Translations under genes and position numbers: made by a program
In this document: positions 6,225 to 9,523 of the stretch, piece after piece
How the letters are laid out: each line of letters starts with the position of its first letter
How positions within the stretch are numbered: position 1 is the stretch's first letter
Assembly (NCBI GenBank): GCA_036382905.1
Contig: DASVPL010000196.1
Span: forward strand, 1-9,523
DNA from: AC-37 sp036382905
GTDB taxonomy: Bacteria; Actinomycetota; Thermoleophilia; Solirubrobacterales; Thermoleophilaceae
DNA: 9,523 nt
Reading direction: 5' to 3'
Notes under the pieces: model-generated
The model's database searches: none
What the model saw: the letters and a program-made list of their open reading frames with translations, nothing else
Told to the model about the DNA's origin: nothing

Positions 6225-7591
6225 GCCGGCGAGTCCTGGAGCACCTTGCGGGCGCGCTCGAGCTGCTCGCGCACGGATGCCAGCGCCGTGCCGCCCTCGG
6301 AGACCTTCGACTCGAGCACGGTCTCGCGCCTGAGCGTCTCGGCGAGGCCGGCGTCGATCTGCGGGGCGCGCTCGGCCACCTCGGCGGCGGGCAGCTCGGA
6401 CAGGGTCCGTCCGGTGTCGATCGCGTGGCGGACGAGCCCGCCGACGATGCCATGCGCCTCGCGGAAGGGCACGCCGCGGCGCACGAGCAGGTCGGCGATG
6501 TCGGTGGCGCCGAGCATCTCGTCGGCGGCGGCGTCGGCCAGCCGGTCGCGGCGGAAGGAGATCCCGCGCAGCATCTCGCGGGCGACCAGGAGCGACAGCT
6601 CGATCGTGTCGACCGCGTCGAAGAGGTGCTCCTTGTCCTCCTGGAGGTCCTTGTTGTAGGTGAGCGGGAGGGCGTGGAGCACGCCGTGGAGCCCGGCCAG
6701 GTGGGCGACCACGCGCGGCGCCTTCGCGCGCAGCAGCTCGGCCGCGTCCGGGTTCTTCTTCTGGGGCATGATGCTCGACCCCGAGGAGAACGAGTCGGGC
6801 AGCTCGCAGTAGCCGAACTCCTCGCTCGACCAGAGCACGATCTCGGCGCCGAGCTGCGAGAGGTGCGTGGCGCAGATCGACGCGGCGCCGAGGTAGTCGA
6901 GCACGAAGTCGCGGTTCGATACGGCATCGATCGAGTTCTCCGCCACCGAGCCGAAGCTCAGCTCGGCGGCAACGCCGCGCCGGTCGGTCGAGAAGCTCAC
7001 CCCGGCGAGGGCACCGGCGCCCAGCGGCAGCTCGTCGGCCCCGCCGAGGCACATCTCGAAGCGGGCCATGTCGCGGCGCAGCTTCCAGAAGTAGGCCAGC
7101 AGGTGGTGGGAGAGGTAGACCGGCTGGGCGCGCTGGAGGTGCGTGTAGCCGGGCATCGGCCAGTCGAGATGGCGTTCGGCGAGGTCGATCAGGGCGATCA
7201 TCACGTCGCGGGTGAGCTCGCGGGCGCTGAGGCTGTGGGCGCGGACGAACATCGCCACGTCGGTCGCGACCTGGTCGTTGCGCGAGCGGGCGGTGTGCAG
7301 CTTGCCGCCGACCGGCCCGACGAGCTCGGTCAGCCTCCGCTCGATCGCCATGTGGATGTCCTCGTCGCCCGGGTGGACCTCGAAGGCGTCGCTGTCGATC
7401 TCCTGGCGGACCAGCTCGAGGCCGCGCTCGATCTCCGCGAGGTCGGCCTCCTCGATGATCCCGCAACGGGCGAGCATCCGCGCGTGGGCGCCCGACTGCT
7501 CGAGGTCGTACGGCGCGAGCCGGTAGTCGAACGCCACCGACGAGTTGATGGCCTGGAACAGCGGGTCCTGGCCCTCAGCGAAGCGGGACAT
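6221..7591 (-). CDS. argH: argininosuccinate lyase
   Basis: Catalyses the last step of arginine synthesis, splitting argininosuccinate into arginine and fumarate, as a cytoplasmic homotetramer. The 456-residue length is normal. Family motifs are all present: HTARSRNDQ at 99-107, GYTHLQRAQP at 148-157 with His151 as likely catalytic base partner, the SVAENSIDAVSNRD block, and the fumarase-superfamily signature GSSIMPQKKNPD with the Ser272/Ser273 pair in the mobile loop. The ATG at 7591 is chosen over the upstream ATG at 7708, whose extra 39 residues lie antisense to the divergent gene. No Shine-Dalgarno sequence precedes it, but a TAGACT box ends 8 nt upstream, suggesting a leaderless mRNA. 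It heads the cluster argH-mpg-hydrolase. No other arg genes are in the window. Confidence 0.96.
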   Translation of the reverse strand: MSRFAEGQDPLFQAINSSVAFDYRLAPYDLEQSGAHARMLARCGIIEEADLAEIERGLELVRQEIDSDAFEVHPGDEDIHMAIERRLTELVGPVGGKLHTARSRNDQVATDVAMFVRAHSLSARELTRDVMIALIDLAERHLDWPMPGYTHLQRAQPVYLSHHLLAYFWKLRRDMARFEMCLGGADELPLGAGALAGVSFSTDRRGVAAELSFGSVAENSIDAVSNRDFVLDYLGAASICATHLSQLGAEIVLWSSEEFGYCELPDSFSSGSSIMPQKKNPDAAELLRAKAPRVVAHLAGLHGVLHALPLTYNKDLQEDKEHLFDAVDTIELSLLVAREMLRGISFRRDRLADAAADEMLGATDIADLLVRRGVPFREAHGIVGGLVRHAIDTGRTLSELPAAEVAERAPQIDAGLAETLRRETVLESKVSEGGTALASVREQLERARKVLQDSPA

Positions 7592-7599
7592 GGCGGGCC

Positions 7600-7605
7600 A
7601 GTCTA
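7600..7605 (-). promoter_or_regulatory. candidate -10 box of argH
   Basis: On the minus strand TAGACT (TANNNT class, four of six consensus bases) ends 8 nt before the argH ATG. This is the spacing expected for a leaderless transcript. No -35-like hexamer is found 16-18 bp upstream; that place is occupied by the start region of the divergent gene. Confidence 0.4.
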
Positions 7606-7615
7606 CGGGCGGCGG

Positions 7616-7621
7616 TAGCCT
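7616..7621 (+). promoter_or_regulatory. candidate -10 box of the 118-residue gene
   Basis: TAGCCT (TANNNT class) ends exactly 7 nt before the ATG at 7629, again the leaderless arrangement. It stands 10 bp from the opposing argH box, so the two promoters occupy the same 37-bp spacer and should compete. No -35-like sequence is seen. Confidence 0.4.
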
Positions 7622-7628
7622 CGCCCGG

Positions 7629-7985
7629 ATGGGAAAGCGGGGACGGCGGCGCAGCCGCGACGAGCCGGGCTCCACGACGGCGAGTGAGTACCGCGACGCC
7701 GACGGCAACGTGCTCGCCCTGCGCGACCAGCTCTCGGCCGGGACCGTGGCGAAGCTGCGCGAGCCGGTGGGCGGAGCGGCGGCGACGAGTGACGACCTCT
7801 GGCGCCGGCGGACGGAGATGCTGTTCGAGCGGCTGGCGGTGAGCTGGGAGATCGCGGGCCTGCCGCTGACGACGCAGAAGGAGCTGCTCGGCCGCTACCG
7901 GATGGCCGACGGCGAGACGCAGAGCTGGGTGCGCTCCACCATCGAGGAGCACCTGCGCAAGCACCAGCCCGAGCTGGTGGATTGA
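7629..7985 (+). CDS. unrecognised 118-residue protein
   Basis: I do not recognise a family. The first 11 residues are strongly basic (MGKRGRRRSRD). A short segment, EYRDADGNVLALR, reads like a beta-hairpin, and from about residue 50 the protein looks largely helical and charged, ending EEHLRKHQPELVD. No signal peptide, membrane segment or metal-binding cysteine cluster is visible; it has no cysteine. It is likely to be cytoplasmic and might bind nucleic acid through the basic tail, but that is a guess. Support for its being real: codon choice like its neighbours, a TAGCCT box 7 nt before the ATG, and a 4-bp TTGA overlap with the next gene. Upstream in-frame ATGs at 7545 and 7548 lie inside argH and are less likely. 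Confidence 0.8.
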   Translation: MGKRGRRRSRDEPGSTTASEYRDADGNVLALRDQLSAGTVAKLREPVGGAAATSDDLWRRRTEMLFERLAVSWEIAGLPLTTQKELLGRYRMADGETQSWVRSTIEEHLRKHQPELVD

Positions 7986-8947
7986 CCCGCGCACTGGTCA
8001 CCGGGGCGACCGGGAAGGTCGGCGGGGCGGTGGCGCGGGCGCTGCTGGCGCGCGGCGACTCGGTGCAGGCGCTGGTGCGCTCGCCGGAGCGGGCTGCGCG
8101 GCTGTTGCCCGCGGAGGTGGAGCTGGTGCGCGGGGACGTGACCGACGCGCGCTCGGTCGAGGCGGCGGTGGCGGGCTGCTCGCTCGTCTTCAACGCGATG
8201 GGGCTGCCGGAGCAGTGGACCGCCGACCCCGACGTGTTCGACCGCGTGAACGCGCGCGGGACCGAGACGGTCGTGCGCGCGGCGCGGGCCGCGGGGGTCG
8301 CGCGCGTGGTGCACACGAGCACGATCGACGTGTTTCACGCGGGGCGCGGGGAGCGGTTCGACGAGTCACGCGTGGCCGACTACCCCAAGGGCACGATCTA
8401 CGAGCGGTCGAAACAGCGGGCCGAGGAGCTCGCGCTGGCGGCGCGCGACGGCATGGAGCTCGTGATCTGCAACCCGGCGGGGGTGTACGGGCCGACGCCG
8501 GCCTCGAGCGTCTCGATCGACGACGACCTGTTCGCGCCGCTCGTCGCCGGCGCGCTGCCTGCGCTGCCGCCCGGGGGCCTCGGGCTGTGCTTCGACGCCG
8601 GCGTGGCGGAGGGTCACCTGCTCGCGGCCGAGCGCGGGCGTGACGGCGAGCGCTACATCCTCTGCGACCGCCATGTGACCCTGCGTTCGCTCGCGCGGGA
8701 GGTCGTGGGAGTTGCGAGGCGCGGACGCGTGCCGCCGACGCTGCCCGCGCCTGTGGCGCGGGCGATGGCCGAGGCCGGCGAGGCACTGGCGCGCACGGCG
8801 GGCGTGTCGCCGCTGCTGGCTCGCGGGCAACTGCACTTCTTCCGCTGGAACGCCGCGCCGGACTCCACGAAGGCGCAGGAGGAGCTCGGCTGGGAGCCGA
8901 CCGCGCTCGAGGACGGGCTGAAGGCGGCGGTGGCGGCGCTTGGGTGA
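7982..8947 (+). CDS. extended SDR: NAD(P)-dependent epimerase/dehydratase family protein
   Basis: A 321-residue oxidoreductase of the extended short-chain dehydrogenase/reductase group, close in style to dihydroflavonol-4-reductase-like proteins. The nucleotide-binding motif TGATGKVG lies at 7-14, the strand HTSTIDVF carries Thr112/Ser113/Thr114 as the catalytic Ser/Thr position, and YERSK gives Tyr140 and Lys144. CNPAGVYGP follows, and the C-terminus has the usual ELGWEPTALEDGL block. The catalytic set is complete, so it should be active; the substrate cannot be told, and a sugar-nucleotide, steroid or small carbonyl substrate are all possible. The TTG start at 7982 is forced: it overlaps the previous stop as TTGA, and no other start lies before the Rossmann motif. 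Translation is probably coupled to the 118-residue gene. Confidence 0.92.
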   Translation: MTRALVTGATGKVGGAVARALLARGDSVQALVRSPERAARLLPAEVELVRGDVTDARSVEAAVAGCSLVFNAMGLPEQWTADPDVFDRVNARGTETVVRAARAAGVARVVHTSTIDVFHAGRGERFDESRVADYPKGTIYERSKQRAEELALAARDGMELVICNPAGVYGPTPASSVSIDDDLFAPLVAGALPALPPGGLGLCFDAGVAEGHLLAAERGRDGERYILCDRHVTLRSLAREVVGVARRGRVPPTLPAPVARAMAEAGEALARTAGVSPLLARGQLHFFRWNAAPDSTKAQEELGWEPTALEDGLKAAVAALG

Positions 8948-9523
8948 GGGCAGCGCGGGGCCGCCGGGTGGCGGTGCCGACGGCGGCGCGGCGGGGCCGG
9001 GCAGCGTAGAGGGCAGCGCGGCCGGGCCGGGCGGCGCGAAGCCGGGCGCGGCGGGGCCGCCGGGTGGTGAGCTTCGACTCCGCGCCGCGCGACGCGAGGA
9101 CGCCGATGCCGTGGCGCTGCTCGTCCACTCCACCGCCGAGGCGATGTACGAGCGCTTCGCCGGCGACCGTGACAGCTCGGTCCGGGTGCTGCGGGCGGGG
9201 TTCCGGCGCGCGGGCACCGGGGCGAGCGGCGACGTGGTCACGGTCGCCGAGGTGGGCGGCGCGGTCGCGGGCGCGATGGCCGCCTTCCCCGCGCAGGAGA
9301 TCGAGCGCCGGGCGCGGCGGTTCATGCGCCTCCTGCTGCGGCGGACCCCGCCGTGGACCTGGCGCGAGACCTACCGGCTCTACCGGCTCGGAGCCGAGGT
9401 CGCCCCTCCCCCGCCCCCGTCCTCGTTCTACGTGGACTCGCTGGCGACGGACCCGCGCCACCGCCGCCGCGGCGTGGCCCGCGCGCTGCTGGCCGAGGCC
9501 GAGCGCCGGGCGCGCGAGGAGGG
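8940..9523 (+). CDS. GNAT-family N-acetyltransferase with Gly/Ala/Pro-rich N-terminus (cut by window end)
   Basis: From residue 44 (base 9069) the frame reads ELRLRAARREDADAVALL, a typical GNAT first strand and helix. It reaches FYVDSLATDPRHRRRGVA, the acetyl-CoA motif A with Arg175-Arg177, Gly178 and Ala180, then a helix that runs off the window. Such enzymes transfer acetyl groups from acetyl-CoA; the acceptor is unknown. The start is odd. The frame opens after TGA at 8919-8921, and its only start codon before the domain is TTG at 8940, overlapping the SDR stop by 8 bp. This adds 43 residues of Gly, Ala, Pro and Ser (such as SAGPPGG and SAAGPGGAKPGAAGPPGG). Between strand beta1 and motif A lies another insert, with RRARRFMRLLLRRTPPWTW and a PPPPP run. 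Confidence is high for the family and modest for the start. Confidence 0.75.
   Translation, partial: MGEGSAGPPGGGADGGAAGPGSVEGSAAGPGGAKPGAAGPPGGELRLRAARREDADAVALLVHSTAEAMYERFAGDRDSSVRVLRAGFRRAGTGASGDVVTVAEVGGAVAGAMAAFPAQEIERRARRFMRLLLRRTPPWTWRETYRLYRLGAEVAPPPPPSSFYVDSLATDPRHRRRGVARALLAEAERRAREE
8946..9067 (+). repeat. GC-rich imperfect repeats at the start of the GNAT gene
   Basis: A 17-bp sequence (GCGGGGCCGCCGGGTGG) occurs at 8955-8971 and again, identical, at 9051-9067, 96 bp or exactly 32 codons apart. A 13-bp sequence (GAGGGCAGCGCGG) occurs at 8946-8958 and 9009-9021, 63 bp or 21 codons apart. Between them are more GGCCGGGC-type units. Both spacings are multiples of three, so each repeat pair encodes the same residues in the GNAT frame (AGPPGG and EGSA). 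The stretch is almost free of A and T. Confidence 0.7.

Noticed and set aside
5587..6927. Fusion of the hydrolase frame to a 447-codon upstream extension
   Set aside because: The extension is out of frame with the glycosylase and argH on the same strand and is Arg/Ser-rich junk; a signal peptide with an AGGA site begins at 5586.
8946..9067. CRISPR-like or mobile-element repeats
   Set aside because: There are too few repeats, spacing is uneven and in-frame with the gene, and no terminal inverted repeats or transposase are present.
9067..9069. GTG as a start for the GNAT gene
   Set aside because: It lies one frame away; translation from it does not give the GNAT sequence.

Overview
The window is a stretch of high-GC bacterial chromosome that looks actinobacterial. 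The partial 16S rRNA gene, the GC-rich third codon positions, the GTG and TTG starts and the start codons sitting just downstream of TANNNT boxes all fit Actinomycetota. The 16S 5' domain, and a C-terminal beta-rich domain on a secreted hydrolase of a kind I associate with that group, suggest class Thermoleophilia (Solirubrobacterales or relatives). That placement is inference; the full 16S gene would settle it. No mobile element, phage gene, CRISPR array or tRNA was seen.

Layout, left to right. (1) Positions 1-373 are the 5' end of a 16S rRNA gene on the minus strand. Before it lie a roughly 320-nt transcribed leader with a boxA-like antitermination element and hairpins, and an rrn promoter at 698-727. 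(2) tyrS (tyrosyl-tRNA synthetase, minus) lies upstream of the rRNA promoter. (3) A 74-bp divergent spacer separates tyrS from a plus-strand class A penicillin-binding protein; the -10 boxes of the two candidate promoters overlap. (4) The PBP gene converges on a minus-strand cluster, with a hairpin between them that could terminate both. (5) The minus-strand cluster reads argH (argininosuccinate lyase), a 3-methyladenine-type DNA glycosylase (4-bp GTGA overlap with argH), then a secreted alpha/beta hydrolase with an Asp nucleophile and an extra C-terminal domain (20-bp gap). (6) A 37-bp divergent spacer separates argH from a plus-strand cluster: an unrecognised 118-residue protein, an extended SDR (NAD(P)-dependent epimerase/dehydratase family; 4-bp TTGA overlap), and a GNAT acetyltransferase cut by the window end.

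How they fit together: translation (16S, tyrS), wall synthesis (PBP), arginine synthesis (argH) and DNA repair (glycosylase) are housekeeping genes packed tightly, with coupled starts inside each cluster. No pathway links argH, the glycosylase and the hydrolase; they seem to share only transcription. I did not find a convincing new multi-gene system. The points most worth a second look are the two compact divergent promoters with probable leaderless starts, the Gly/Ala/Pro-rich repeat-containing N-terminus of the GNAT gene (either a real leader or a frameshift scar), the two-domain secreted hydrolase, the RMAKS form of the TyrRS signature, and the unrecognised 118-residue gene.
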